64,000 nucleotides of DNA from JACMQX01 sp044225675 (GTDB taxonomy: Bacteria; Pseudomonadota; Gammaproteobacteria; Burkholderiales; Burkholderiaceae_C), in the NCBI GenBank assembly GCA_044225675.1, contig JBGAIH010000029.1, positions 1 to 64,000 of the forward strand, in the 5' to 3' direction. Position 1 is the first letter of the stretch. Each line of letters begins with the position of its first letter. Made by a program: the position numbers and the translations under genes. The notes under the pieces were generated by a model that was given only the letters and a program-made list of their open reading frames with translations, made no database searches and was not told the origin of the DNA. Shown one piece after another: positions 41,431-49,469 of the stretch.

Positions 41431-41434
41431 GGGC

Positions 41435-42352
41435 TCACTCGATATTCTGCACCTGCTCGCGCATCTGCTCGATCAGCACCTTCATGTCCACCGAGATGCG
41501 GGTCAGGTCCAGCGAGGTGGACTTCGAGCCCAGGGTGTTGGCCTCGCGGTGCAGCTCCTGGATCAGGAAGTCGAGCCGCTTGCCGATCTCGCCGCCCTTG
41601 CGCACCAGGCGCTCGATCTCGTCCAGGTGCGAAGCCAGCCGGGTGATCTCCTCGGCCACGTCGATGCGGATGGCAAAGGCTGCCGCTTCCGTCAGGGCGC
41701 GGTCCTGCGCGGCTTCCGGCAGCGCGGCGCCATCGGCCAGGGCCATCGCTTCCTTCCAGCGGTCCAGGAACCTCAGGCGCTGCTGCTCGACCAGCTGCGG
41801 CACCAGGGGCGAGGCCTGGGCCGCCAGCGTGCGCAGCTGCGCAAGGTGGCCCAGCAGCATCGCAGCCAGGCGTGCGCCTTCGCGCTCGCGCGAGGCCAGC
41901 AGATCGTCGAGCGCACGGGCGGCGGCGGTCTGGAATTCCTGCGTCCAGTCGCGCTGCCCCGGGCTGTCGGAGGCCGACAGGCGGATCACGTCGGCCACGC
42001 TCAGCGGGGCGGCCGAAGGCAGCCAGGCCAGCACGCCGTCCTGCACCGCATTGAGCCGCTGCAGCAGGCGCGCCGACGGCTCGGGCACCGGGCTGGCAGC
42101 GCCGGACTCCAGCGCCGCACGCACTTCCACCTTGCCGCGCTTGAGGCGCCCGGTGAGCAGCTCCCGCAGGGCTGGCTCATGCTGGCGCAGTTCCTCGGGC
42201 AGCTTGAAGGCCAGGTCCAGGAAGCGGCTGTTGACCGAGCGGATTTCGAGGCCCAGGCGGGCGGCGGCGGCGCCCTTGCCCTCCTGTCCGGGGCCGGCCG
42301 CGTCGGCACCTTGCTGGGTGCTGGCGTAGCCGGTCATGCTGTAAACTGCCAT
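41435..42352 (-). CDS. YicC family protein (RNA-degradation factor)
   Basis: 305-aa protein with the two YicC blocks: N-terminal YSMTGYA...EIRSVNSRFLDLAFKLP and C-terminal DUF1732 (DVAEEITRLASHLDEIERLV, GKRLDFLIQELHREANTLGS, SMDMKVLIEQMREQVQNIE-like). YicC proteins are linked to RNA turnover and to sRNA degradation. Start placed at MAVYSMTGYA; 43 further upstream codons of open frame would extend over the divergent kinase promoter. First gene of the yicC-gmk-rpoZ unit. Confidence 0.92.
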   Translation of the reverse strand: MAVYSMTGYASTQQGADAAGPGQEGKGAAAARLGLEIRSVNSRFLDLAFKLPEELRQHEPALRELLTGRLKRGKVEVRAALESGAASPVPEPSARLLQRLNAVQDGVLAWLPSAAPLSVADVIRLSASDSPGQRDWTQEFQTAAARALDDLLASREREGARLAAMLLGHLAQLRTLAAQASPLVPQLVEQQRLRFLDRWKEAMALADGAALPEAAQDRALTEAAAFAIRIDVAEEITRLASHLDEIERLVRKGGEIGKRLDFLIQELHREANTLGSKSTSLDLTRISVDMKVLIEQMREQVQNIE

Positions 42353-42437
42353 GGCGAGTCGTGGATCGTTACAAGACTGCAGAGGATAACCGGGTTGCGC
42401 TGCAGCCCTTCGAACACGCCACCCCAGCCATCGCCCC

Positions 42438-43445
42438 ATGTCCAAGGTCAAACCCGCTCCTCTGCCCCCGGATACCGTCATCGGCGGCTATCGCGTGGTG
42501 CGCAAGCTCTCGGCGGGCGGCTTCGGCGTGGTGTACCTGGCGGTCGACAACGAAGGCCAGCAGGTCGCCGTCAAGGAATACCTCCCTTCCTCCCTGGCCA
42601 CGCGGGCGCCCGGCGAACTGCTGCCCCAGGTCCAGCCCGAAAAGCTCTCGCTCTACCGCCTCGGCCTCAAGAGCTTCTTCGAAGAAGGCCGCTCGCTCGC
42701 CCAGATCTCGCATGCCTCCGTGGTGAGCGTGCTCAACTTCTTCCGCGAGAACGAGACCGTCTACATGGTCATGAACTACCTGGAGGGCGCGACCCTGCAG
42801 GACTTCATCATCACCGCGCGCGAACTCAAGAAGCAGAAGGTCTTCCGCGAATCCACCATCCGCTCGCTGTTCGACGAGATCCTGCGCGGGCTGCGCATCG
42901 TGCACCAGCACAAGATGCTGCACCTGGACATCAAGCCGGCCAACATCTTCATCACCGACGACAACAAGGCCGTGATGATCGACTTCGGCGCCGCCCGCGA
43001 AGTGCTGAGCAAGGAAGGCAACTTCATCCGGCCCATGTACACCCCGGGCTTTGCGGCGCCCGAGATGTACCGCCGCGACTCGTCCATGGGTCCGTGGACC
43101 GACATCTACGCCATCGGCGCCTGCATCTACGCCTGCATGCAGGGCTATCCGCCCAACGACGCACCCCAGCGGCTCGAAAAGGACCGCCTTGCGCTGGCCC
43201 TGTCGCGTCTGCGCGGCGTCTACTCCGACAACCTGATCGAGGTGGTGGAGTGGTGCATGTCGCTCGATCCGCTGTCGCGTCCGCAGTCGGTGTTCGCGCT
43301 GCAGAAGGAACTCAGCCGCGAGGGTGAGCGCCGCTACACCAAGCTGTCTGTCGGCGAGAAGATGCGCCTGCAGTTCGACAACATGGTCACCGACACCAAG
43401 AAGAACATGCGCAAGGCCACGGGCTTCGGAGCCAAGCTCAAATGA
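42438..43445 (+). CDS. Ser/Thr protein kinase (Hanks type)
   Basis: 335-aa soluble kinase. Glycine loop LSAGGFGVVYLAVD (about 24-37), ATP-binding lysine K46 in VAVKEYLP, catalytic loop HLDIKPANIF (D164) and DFG at 182-184, with APE as FAAPEMYRRD. There is no transmembrane or PASTA region; the C-terminal tail is short and basic (KNMRKATGFGAKLK). The PP2C phosphatase overlaps its stop by 4 bp, the usual writer/eraser pair. Targets unknown. Divergent from yicC; followed by rph, rdgB and hemW in the same direction. Confidence 0.93.
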   Translation: MSKVKPAPLPPDTVIGGYRVVRKLSAGGFGVVYLAVDNEGQQVAVKEYLPSSLATRAPGELLPQVQPEKLSLYRLGLKSFFEEGRSLAQISHASVVSVLNFFRENETVYMVMNYLEGATLQDFIITARELKKQKVFRESTIRSLFDEILRGLRIVHQHKMLHLDIKPANIFITDDNKAVMIDFGAAREVLSKEGNFIRPMYTPGFAAPEMYRRDSSMGPWTDIYAIGACIYACMQGYPPNDAPQRLEKDRLALALSRLRGVYSDNLIEVVEWCMSLDPLSRPQSVFALQKELSREGERRYTKLSVGEKMRLQFDNMVTDTKKNMRKATGFGAKLK

Positions 43446-44344
43446 AATTCTCCGTCTTCCAGGTCAGCCGCAAGGGCGGTCGCGAAAAGAACGAAGACCG
43501 CATGGGCTACTGCTACACGCGGGAGTCCGGCCTGTTCGTGCTGGCCGACGGCATGGGCGGCCACCCCGAGGGCGAGGTCGCGGCGCAGCTTGCTCTGCAG
43601 ACCATCTCGGCGCTCTACCAGAAGGAGGCCCGCCCGGTCGTCAAGGACTCCACCGAGTTCCTGGCGTCCTCGCTCATGGCGGCGCACCACCAGATCATCC
43701 GCTACGCCAGCGAAAAAGGCATGCTCGACACGCCGCGCACCACGCTCGTGGCGGCCATCGTGCAGGGCACCAGCGCCACCTGGGTGCATTGCGGCGACTC
43801 GCGCCTGTACGTCGTGCGCGGCGGCGAGCTGCTCACCCGCACCCGCGACCACTCCTACCTCGAGCAGCAGAGCGCGGGCGTGGTGCGCATGGACCGCATC
43901 AACCGCAACATCCTCTTCACCTGCCTCGGCTCGCCGACCAAGCCGGTGTTCGACGTCGCGGGCCCGATCGCGCTGCAGCAGGGCGACAAGATCCTGCTGT
44001 GCTCCGACGGCCTGTGGGGCAACCTCGCCGACATCGACATCGTTCGGCACCTGAGCACCCAGCCGGTGTCCGAGGCGGTGCCCGACCTGGTCGAGCTGGC
44101 GCTGCGCAAGGGCGGCGAGCACAGCGACAACGTCACCGTGATCGCCTTCGAGTGGGAAACCCCCGACTCGTTCGAGTCCACCCGCGGCATCTCCACCGAC
44201 AGCATCAGCGACGGCGTCTTCGCCTCCACCATCCAGGCCGGCGTGCTCGACACCATGGTCGAGGACCTCGACGACGCCGCCATCGAGCGCTCCATCGCCG
44301 AGATCAACGAGGCCATCAAGCGCTCGGCGGCCCGCAAGACCTGA
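43442..44344 (+). CDS. PP2C-family Ser/Thr protein phosphatase
   Basis: 300-aa metal-dependent phosphatase. PP2C motifs: KNEDRMGY (motif 1), VLADGMGGHPEGEVAAQLAL (motif 2, metal Asp), GDSRLYVVRGGEL, LLCSDGLWGNLADIDI and GEHSDNVTVIAFEW. It probably reverses phosphorylation by the adjacent kinase; its ATG overlaps the kinase stop. A ~50-residue C-terminal extension after the catalytic core (ESTRGISTDSISDGVFASTI) may mediate substrate docking. Confidence 0.93.
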   Translation: MKFSVFQVSRKGGREKNEDRMGYCYTRESGLFVLADGMGGHPEGEVAAQLALQTISALYQKEARPVVKDSTEFLASSLMAAHHQIIRYASEKGMLDTPRTTLVAAIVQGTSATWVHCGDSRLYVVRGGELLTRTRDHSYLEQQSAGVVRMDRINRNILFTCLGSPTKPVFDVAGPIALQQGDKILLCSDGLWGNLADIDIVRHLSTQPVSEAVPDLVELALRKGGEHSDNVTVIAFEWETPDSFESTRGISTDSISDGVFASTIQAGVLDTMVEDLDDAAIERSIAEINEAIKRSAARKT

Positions 44345-44399
44345 GCGCAGCGCGCCCCGGTGCGCTGCGCAACCCGTGTTTCCTTCTTCTCCTGACACC

Positions 44400-45152
44400 A
44401 TGACAGACTTCCAACGCAGCGGCCAGCGCGCCGCAGACCAGTTGCGCCCGGTGCGCATCACCCGCGGCTACACCATCCATGCCGAAGGCTCGGTGCTGAT
44501 CGAGTTCGGCAACACCCGCGTGCTGTGCACCGCGTCGGTGGAAGAGAAGGTGCCCGGCCACAAGAAGGGCAGCGGCGAAGGCTGGGTCACGGCCGAATAC
44601 GGCATGCTGCCGCGCGCCACCCACACCCGCGGCGACCGCGAGGCCGCACGCGGCAAGCAAAGCGGCCGGACGCAGGAGATCCAGCGCCTCATCGGCCGCT
44701 CGATGCGCGCGGTGTTCGATCTCGCCAAGCTCGGCGAGCGCACCATCCACCTCGACTGCGACGTGATCCAGGCCGACGGCGGCACCCGCACGGCCGCCAT
44801 CACCGGCGCCTTCGTGGCGGCGCAGGATGCGGTCAACAAGCTGCTGCTGCAGGGCAAGCTCAAGGAAACGCCCATCCATGGCCATGTGGCGGCGATCTCG
44901 GTGGGCATCGTCGGCGGCACGCCGCTGCTCGACCTCGAATACACCGAGGACGTCAGCTGCGACACCGACATGAATGTCGTCATGACCGGCGCGGGCCACT
45001 ACGTGGAAGTGCAGGGCACGGCCGAAGGCGTGGCCTTCACCCGCCAGGAGATGGACGCGCTGCTGCGCCTGGCCGAAAAGGGCATTGGCGAACTCGTCGC
45101 CCTGCAGGCCCGCGCGCTGGCACAGCCCCTGCCCGTGCCGACCCAGCCGTGA
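44400..45152 (+). CDS. rph: ribonuclease PH
   Basis: 250-aa phosphorolytic 3'-5' exoribonuclease that trims tRNA 3' ends. Signature MLPRATHTRGDREAARGKQS and GRTQEIQRLIGRSMRAVFDL; LDCDVIQADGGTRTAAITGA carries the catalytic region. Start MTDFQRSGQRAADQLRPVRI is the usual N-terminus; eight extra upstream codons exist. The stop overlaps the rdgB GTG start, a conserved arrangement. Confidence 0.96.
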   Translation: MTDFQRSGQRAADQLRPVRITRGYTIHAEGSVLIEFGNTRVLCTASVEEKVPGHKKGSGEGWVTAEYGMLPRATHTRGDREAARGKQSGRTQEIQRLIGRSMRAVFDLAKLGERTIHLDCDVIQADGGTRTAAITGAFVAAQDAVNKLLLQGKLKETPIHGHVAAISVGIVGGTPLLDLEYTEDVSCDTDMNVVMTGAGHYVEVQGTAEGVAFTRQEMDALLRLAEKGIGELVALQARALAQPLPVPTQP

Positions 45153-45748
45153 AGCTCGTTCTTGCCTCCAACAACCCGGGCAAGCTCGCGGAGCTGCAGG
45201 CCCTGTTCGGCACGCTCGGCGTGGCACTCGTGCGCCAGTCGGAGCTGGGCATCCCCGAAGCTGAGGAGCCGTTTCGCACCTTCGTGGAGAACGCGCTGGC
45301 CAAGGCACGCCATGCGGCGGCTGCCAGCGGCCTGCCGGCGCTTGCCGACGATGCGGGCCTGTGCGTCGACGCCTTCGGCGGCCTGCCGGGCGTGGACACC
45401 GCCTTCTATGCCACGCAGTTCGGCTACGCCAAGGGGGACGACAACAACGTCCGCGCCCTGCTCGAACAGCTCGCGGGCAACGAGAACCGGCGTGCCGCGC
45501 TGGTCAGCACGCTCGTGGCGGTGCGCTCGGCCGACGACCCGGAGCCGCTCATTGCTGTCGGCCGCGCGGCCGGCCTCATCACGCGCGAGCCGGTGGGCAG
45601 CAACGGCTTCGGCTTCGATCCGGTCATGTACATCCCCGAGTTCGGCCAGACCTTCGCGCAACTGCCGGTGGAGGTGAAGAACGCCCACAGCCATCGCGGC
45701 AAGGCCGCACGGCGCATGATCGAGCTCATGCGCGAGCAGTGGCTCTGA
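45149..45748 (+). CDS. rdgB: RdgB/HAM1 family dITP/XTP pyrophosphatase
   Basis: 199-aa house-cleaning nucleotide pyrophosphatase removing dITP/XTP. Motifs LASNNPGKLAELQALFG (N-terminal), LADDAGLCVDAFGGLPGVDT, GSNGFGFDPVMYIPEFGQTF and HSHRGKAARRMIELM. GTG start at 45149 overlaps the rph stop (GTGA), indicating coupled translation. hemW follows closely. Confidence 0.95.
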   Translation: MKLVLASNNPGKLAELQALFGTLGVALVRQSELGIPEAEEPFRTFVENALAKARHAAAASGLPALADDAGLCVDAFGGLPGVDTAFYATQFGYAKGDDNNVRALLEQLAGNENRRAALVSTLVAVRSADDPEPLIAVGRAAGLITREPVGSNGFGFDPVMYIPEFGQTFAQLPVEVKNAHSHRGKAARRMIELMREQWL

Positions 45749-45774
45749 GCGTGCCGGCCCGGCCCGTGCCTGCC

Positions 45775-46968
45775 ATGAAGGACATCCAGCACTACATGCG
45801 GCCCGGCCTGCTGCAACTGCAGAGCCTGCCGCCGCTGTCGCTCTACGTGCACCTGCCCTGGTGCCTGCGCAAGTGCCCGTACTGCGACTTCAACTCCCAC
45901 GAGATTCGCGGCGGGACTGGTGAGCTGCCCGAGCAGCGTTACCTCGACGCGCTCGTGGCCGATCTGGAGGCCGCACTGCCGCTGGTGTGGGGCCGCACCA
46001 TCCACAGCATCTTCATCGGCGGCGGCACGCCCAGCCTGTTCTCGCCCCAGGCGATCGACCGCCTGCTCGGTGACCTGCGGGCGCGGCTGCGGCTGGAGGC
46101 CGACTGCGAGATCACGCTCGAAGCCAACCCCGGCACCTTCGAGAAGGACCGCTTCCGGGCCTTCCGCGCCGCTGGCGTGACGCGCCTGTCGGTGGGCGTG
46201 CAGAGCTTCGACGACGCGAGCCTCAAGGCCCTGGGCCGTGTCCACGACGCGGCCCAGGCCCGCGCGGCGGTCGAGGAGGCGGCCGCCGCCTTCGACACCT
46301 TCAACCTCGACATCATGTACGCGCTGCCGGGCCAGGACCTCGCGGCGCTGGAGCGCGACGTGCGCGAGGCGCTGGCCTTCGCACCGCCGCACATCTCGAT
46401 CTACCACCTCACCATCGAGCCGAACACCGTGTTCGCCAAGTTCCCCCCGAAGGTGCCCGAGGACGACCTGGCCTACGCGATGCTCGACCGCATCACCGAG
46501 CTGACCGGCGCGGCCGGGCTGGCGCGCTACGAGGTCTCGGCCTATGCGCGGGCGGGCCACGGCTGCTGGCACAACCTCAACTACTGGCAGTTCGGTGACT
46601 ACCTGGGCATCGGCGCCGGCGCCCACAGCAAGCTCAGCTTCGCGCACCGCGTGGTACGGCAGGTGCGCTACCGCGACCCACGCCTGTACATGGACAACGC
46701 GCTCGCCGGGCAGGCCGTGGCGCAGGACGACGAAGTCCGCCGCGCCGACCTGCCGTTCGAGTACATGCTCAACGTGCTTCGCCTCCGGCAGGGCTTTGCG
46801 CTGCCCGACTTCACCGAGCGCACCGGTCTGCCCGTCTCGGCCATCGAGCCCGGCCTGCGTGCCGCGCAGGCCAAGGGCCTGATCGAGCGCGACGGTGCGC
46901 ACGTGCGGCCGACCGAGCGCGGCTTCGACTTCCTCAGCGACCTGCAGGGCCTGTTTCTGGCCGATTGA
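45775..46968 (+). CDS. hemW: HemW, radical-SAM heme chaperone
   Basis: 397-aa radical SAM protein with the cluster motif CLRKCPYCDF (CxxxCxxC) after LYVHLPW, GGGTPSLFSPQAIDRLLGDL and the C-terminal HemN_C domain (LPFEYMLNVLRLRQGFALPD). HemW binds haem and delivers it to respiratory enzymes; it is commonly misannotated as coproporphyrinogen dehydrogenase. Start at the ATG of MKDIQHYMRPG; in-frame GTG codons at 45751 and 45739 (the latter inside rdgB) are alternatives. End of the kinase-to-hemW gene run. Confidence 0.95.
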   Translation: MKDIQHYMRPGLLQLQSLPPLSLYVHLPWCLRKCPYCDFNSHEIRGGTGELPEQRYLDALVADLEAALPLVWGRTIHSIFIGGGTPSLFSPQAIDRLLGDLRARLRLEADCEITLEANPGTFEKDRFRAFRAAGVTRLSVGVQSFDDASLKALGRVHDAAQARAAVEEAAAAFDTFNLDIMYALPGQDLAALERDVREALAFAPPHISIYHLTIEPNTVFAKFPPKVPEDDLAYAMLDRITELTGAAGLARYEVSAYARAGHGCWHNLNYWQFGDYLGIGAGAHSKLSFAHRVVRQVRYRDPRLYMDNALAGQAVAQDDEVRRADLPFEYMLNVLRLRQGFALPDFTERTGLPVSAIEPGLRAAQAKGLIERDGAHVRPTERGFDFLSDLQGLFLAD

Positions 46969-46975
46969 ACGGCTT

Positions 46976-46981
46976 TAACAT
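46976..46981 (+). promoter_or_regulatory. -10 hexamer for a probable leaderless uORF before the CaiB gene
   Basis: TAACAT, then exactly 7 nt (GGCGGGC), then ATG (46989). The hexamer lies 8 bp after the hemW stop codon. Confidence 0.4.
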
Positions 46982-46988
46982 GGCGGGC

Positions 46989-47042
46989 ATGCGGCGCGCC
47001 CGCGCGCGCCAACACATCTCACGAGACAAGATACTTCCATGA
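46989..47042 (+). CDS. putative Arg-rich uORF coupled to the CaiB-family gene
   Basis: 17-codon frame MRRARARQHISRDKILP whose TGA stop overlaps the ATG of the CoA-transferase gene (ATGA). It starts 7 nt after a TAACAT box. The CoA-transferase itself lacks a visible Shine-Dalgarno sequence, so ribosomes finishing the uORF could re-initiate on it. Seven of 17 residues are basic. Could be coincidental; no homologue known to me. Confidence 0.35.
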   Translation: MRRARARQHISRDKILP

Positions 47043-48151
47043 CCTCTCCCCGAATGCTCAGCGGCGTGCGCGTCGTCGAAATCTGCGGACTCGGCCCCGG
47101 GCCCTTCTGCGCCATGCATCTGGCCGACCTCGGCGCCGACGTGATCGCCATCGAGCGGCCGGCCGCTCCCGGCACCACGCAGAATATGCTCAACCGGGGC
47201 AAGCGCCACGTCGAGGCCGACCTCAAGACCCCCGAGGGGCGCGAACTCGTGCTCCGTCTCGTGCGCGACGCCGACGCGCTGATCGAAGGCATGCGTCCCG
47301 GCGTGATGGAGCGGCTGGGGCTGGGACCCGAGGCCTGCCACGCGATCAACCCGCGCCTGGTCTACGGCCGCATGACGGGCTGGGGGCAGGACGGCCCGAT
47401 GGCCCAGGCGGCCGGCCACGACAACAACTACATCTCGCAGTCCGGTGCCCTCTACTACACCGGCGGCGCGGACGACGTGCCCTCGGCGCCGATCACGGTC
47501 ATCGGCGACGTCGGCGGCGGTGCGCTGTACCTCGCGGTGGGCCTGCTCTCGGGCATCCTGCGGGCACGCGAGACAGGGCAGGGCACCGTGGTGGACGCGG
47601 CCATCGTCGATGGCTCGGCCCACATGCTGCAGCTTCTGCTGTCCACTGCGCGGCGCGGGCTGGTCACGGGCGAGCGCGGGCAGAACGTGCACGACAGCTC
47701 GCCGTTCTTTCGCACCTACCGCTGCGCCGACGGCGGCTTCATCACGCTCGGCGCGCTGGAGCCGCAGTTCTATGCGCTGCTGCTCGACAAGCTGGGGCTC
47801 ACGGGCGATCCGCTGTTTGCGCAGCAATACGACCGCAGCCAGTGGCCCGCAGCCTGCGAACGGCTGGCCGACCTGTTCGGCCGCAAGACGCGGGACGAAT
47901 GGCGCGCTCTGCTCGAAGGCACGGACGTCTGCTTCGGCGCCGTGCTCAGCCCCCGCGAAGCGGCCGTACACCCGCACAATGCGGCGCGCGGCATCTACTT
48001 CGAGCGCGACGGACTCCTGCAGTCCGCCCCGGCGCCGCGATTCGACGGCGAGCGTACCGAACCCGGCCCGCTGCCCGCGCGTGGCGAGCATGGCAACGCG
48101 GTGCGGCAGGCCCTCGCGGCCGATCCGCCGGCGGCCTGGAAGCCGCGCTGA
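47039..48151 (+). CDS. CaiB/BaiF family CoA-transferase (alpha-methylacyl-CoA racemase type)
   Basis: 370-aa class III CoA-transferase. N-terminal GVRVVEICGLGPGPFCAMHL, ADLGADVIAIERPAAPGTTQ and NRGKRHVEADLKTPEGREL; catalytic-Asp region AGHDNNYISQSGALYY, as in alpha-methylacyl-CoA racemases. It probably racemises 2-methylacyl-CoA or transfers CoA between acids in fatty-acid or branched-chain degradation. No pathway neighbours. A short upstream frame ends on its start codon. Confidence 0.9.
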   Translation: MTSPRMLSGVRVVEICGLGPGPFCAMHLADLGADVIAIERPAAPGTTQNMLNRGKRHVEADLKTPEGRELVLRLVRDADALIEGMRPGVMERLGLGPEACHAINPRLVYGRMTGWGQDGPMAQAAGHDNNYISQSGALYYTGGADDVPSAPITVIGDVGGGALYLAVGLLSGILRARETGQGTVVDAAIVDGSAHMLQLLLSTARRGLVTGERGQNVHDSSPFFRTYRCADGGFITLGALEPQFYALLLDKLGLTGDPLFAQQYDRSQWPAACERLADLFGRKTRDEWRALLEGTDVCFGAVLSPREAAVHPHNAARGIYFERDGLLQSAPAPRFDGERTEPGPLPARGEHGNAVRQALAADPPAAWKPR

Positions 48152-48239
48152 CGCGAGCCGGCTCGCGGGGGCCTGCCCCCTGGATTCTTCGCTCGACTGT
48201 TCGCTAGCCTGGTTGCTGGCTTGCCCGCATGGGCGATAC

Positions 48240-48371
48240 TCAGCGCTGCGTCGGCAGCACGATGGCCTGTGCCGTCGCCGGTTCTTCCGCCAGACCCGCC
48301 GCCACCAGCAGCGCGGTGCTCGCCAGCGTGGCGAGGACGAAGGTGAGGACTTGCAGCGAGGTGGACTTCAT
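48240..48371 (-). CDS. small exported or membrane peptide (43 aa)
   Basis: ATG-TGA frame MKSTSLQVLTFVLATLASTA...VLPTQR: a basic start, one hydrophobic segment (about residues 7-27) and a short polar tail. GGAG lies 7 nt before the ATG on the minus strand. It resembles short single-helix hypothetical proteins common in Comamonadaceae, but function is unknown. Isolated between the CaiB gene and the small-protein/RRM region. Confidence 0.55.
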   Translation of the reverse strand: MKSTSLQVLTFVLATLASTALLVAAGLAEEPATAQAIVLPTQR

Positions 48372-48764
48372 GGGGCGGCTCCGGCAGTGACGTGGTCTGG
48401 TGGAGACTTTAAGAAGCCGCCGTGGCCCGCCGCTTGATCTGCCTCAAGCGCGGCGGAAATGGCGCGACCCGCGCCGCCGTCGTGCGCTGCGGCATGGACC
48501 CCGCCAGCACTGCGACATGTACCGCGCAAAGTCCTGCCATGCGGCAAGGTCAAATAAATCGGTACGCGTTTTCAGGATATCGACTACACTGCATGGCAGT
48601 CCTGCGACCCGTTTGCCTTAGCAGGACTTGTTGTCTGACTCTTCTGCGCCATGTTCATGGCCGCACAGTTCACCAGGTTCACGCAACCTGCCTGATCGTC
48701 AAACTCCCCTTTGTGGCGAGCCCCCTGGATGGCGCAACCGAGCGCTCTCCGCACTTCCGTATCC
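48372..48764. promoter_or_regulatory. long intergenic/leader region with competing hairpins
   Basis: 393 bases without a credible gene. AGTCCTGC occurs at 48530-48537 and 48598-48605, and its complement GCAGGACT at 48621-48628. CTGCCATGC (48534-48542) also pairs with GCATGGCAG (48591-48599), so two exclusive folds are possible. A -10-like TACACT (48585-48590) would start a transcript near the second copy. Further downstream CAGGTT-CACGC-AACCTG (48674-48690) forms another hairpin in the leader of the 69-aa gene. Confidence 0.45.
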
Positions 48765-48974
48765 ATGAATCAAGTCTTTACGGCGGGCAAGTTTCTTGTC
48801 ACGCCCCTCACGCGCAAGACCGACGCCGGCGACTATGCCGCATCCGTGTCGATCCGCCGCGGCATGCACGACCGTGTGTTCCGCTTCATTCCCCGCTTCG
48901 TCAGCGAAGCCCGGGCCCTGCGCTATGCGCTGAGCGAAGGTCGCAGTCTCGTGCTGAGCAATCAGCTTGCCTGA
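48765..48974 (+). CDS. small protein (69 aa) upstream of the RRM gene
   Basis: MNQVFTAGKFLVTPLTRKTD..., basic (many Arg), with RRGMHDRVFRFIPRFVSEAR and no membrane segment. The pattern of polar and aromatic residues and the GC3 bias look coding. I recognise it as a type of short hypothetical protein of Burkholderiales but know no function. It precedes the RRM RNA-binding protein by 131 bp in the same direction, so the two may share a transcript with a long pyrimidine-rich spacer. Confidence 0.65.
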   Translation: MNQVFTAGKFLVTPLTRKTDAGDYAASVSIRRGMHDRVFRFIPRFVSEARALRYALSEGRSLVLSNQLA

Positions 48975-49105
48975 CCGGCCCTGCTCCCAACCGTCTTTCT
49001 CCCCCCAGATACTTCCCTCCATTCCCTTCCTCCCATCCGCATCGCGCCACCCGGCGCGACCCTTCCCCCTCTTTCTTCCCAACCCCTTTTTCTGAAAGCA
49101 ATCTC

Positions 49106-49447
49106 ATGGACAACAAACTCTACGTCGGCAACCTGGCCTACTCCATCACCGGCGACACCCTGCAGCAGCAGTTCTCGCAATTCGGCACCGTCAACTCCGC
49201 CAAGGTCATGACCGACCGCGACAGCGGCCGCTCCAAGGGCTTCGGCTTCGTCGAAATGTCCAACGCCGACGAAGCTCAGGCTGCCATCAGCGCGCTCAAC
49301 GGCCAGTCGGTCGAAGGCCGTGCCCTGTCGGTCAACGTCGCGCGCCCCATGGAAAAGCGTGAAGGCGGCTTCGGTGGTGGCGGCGGCTACGGTGGTGGCA
49401 ACCGCAATGACGGCGGCGGCTACCGCGGCGGCCGCAGCTCCTATTGA
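49106..49447 (+). CDS. RRM-domain RNA-binding protein
   Basis: 113-aa single-RRM protein: RNP2 LYVGNLAYSITGD at the N-terminus, RNP1 SKGFGFVEM, and a Gly-rich tail (GGFGGGGGYGGGNRNDGGGY). It resembles the cold-inducible RNA-binding proteins of cyanobacteria and beta-proteobacteria. The start is MDNKLYVGN, after GAAAGCAATCTC; the long open frame upstream (from 48422) is out of character and crosses the previous small gene. The 131-nt leader is strikingly C/T-rich, typical of mRNAs regulated at translation. Confidence 0.93.
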   Translation: MDNKLYVGNLAYSITGDTLQQQFSQFGTVNSAKVMTDRDSGRSKGFGFVEMSNADEAQAAISALNGQSVEGRALSVNVARPMEKREGGFGGGGGYGGGNRNDGGGYRGGRSSY

Positions 49448-49469
49448 GCTGCCAGAGCCTTCGCTCCCC

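Noticed and set aside
48422..49105. N-terminal extension of the RRM protein to 341 residues
   Set aside because: The extension crosses a separate 69-aa frame and a C/T-rich leader, and has no domain; the RRM starts canonically at MDNKLYVGN.
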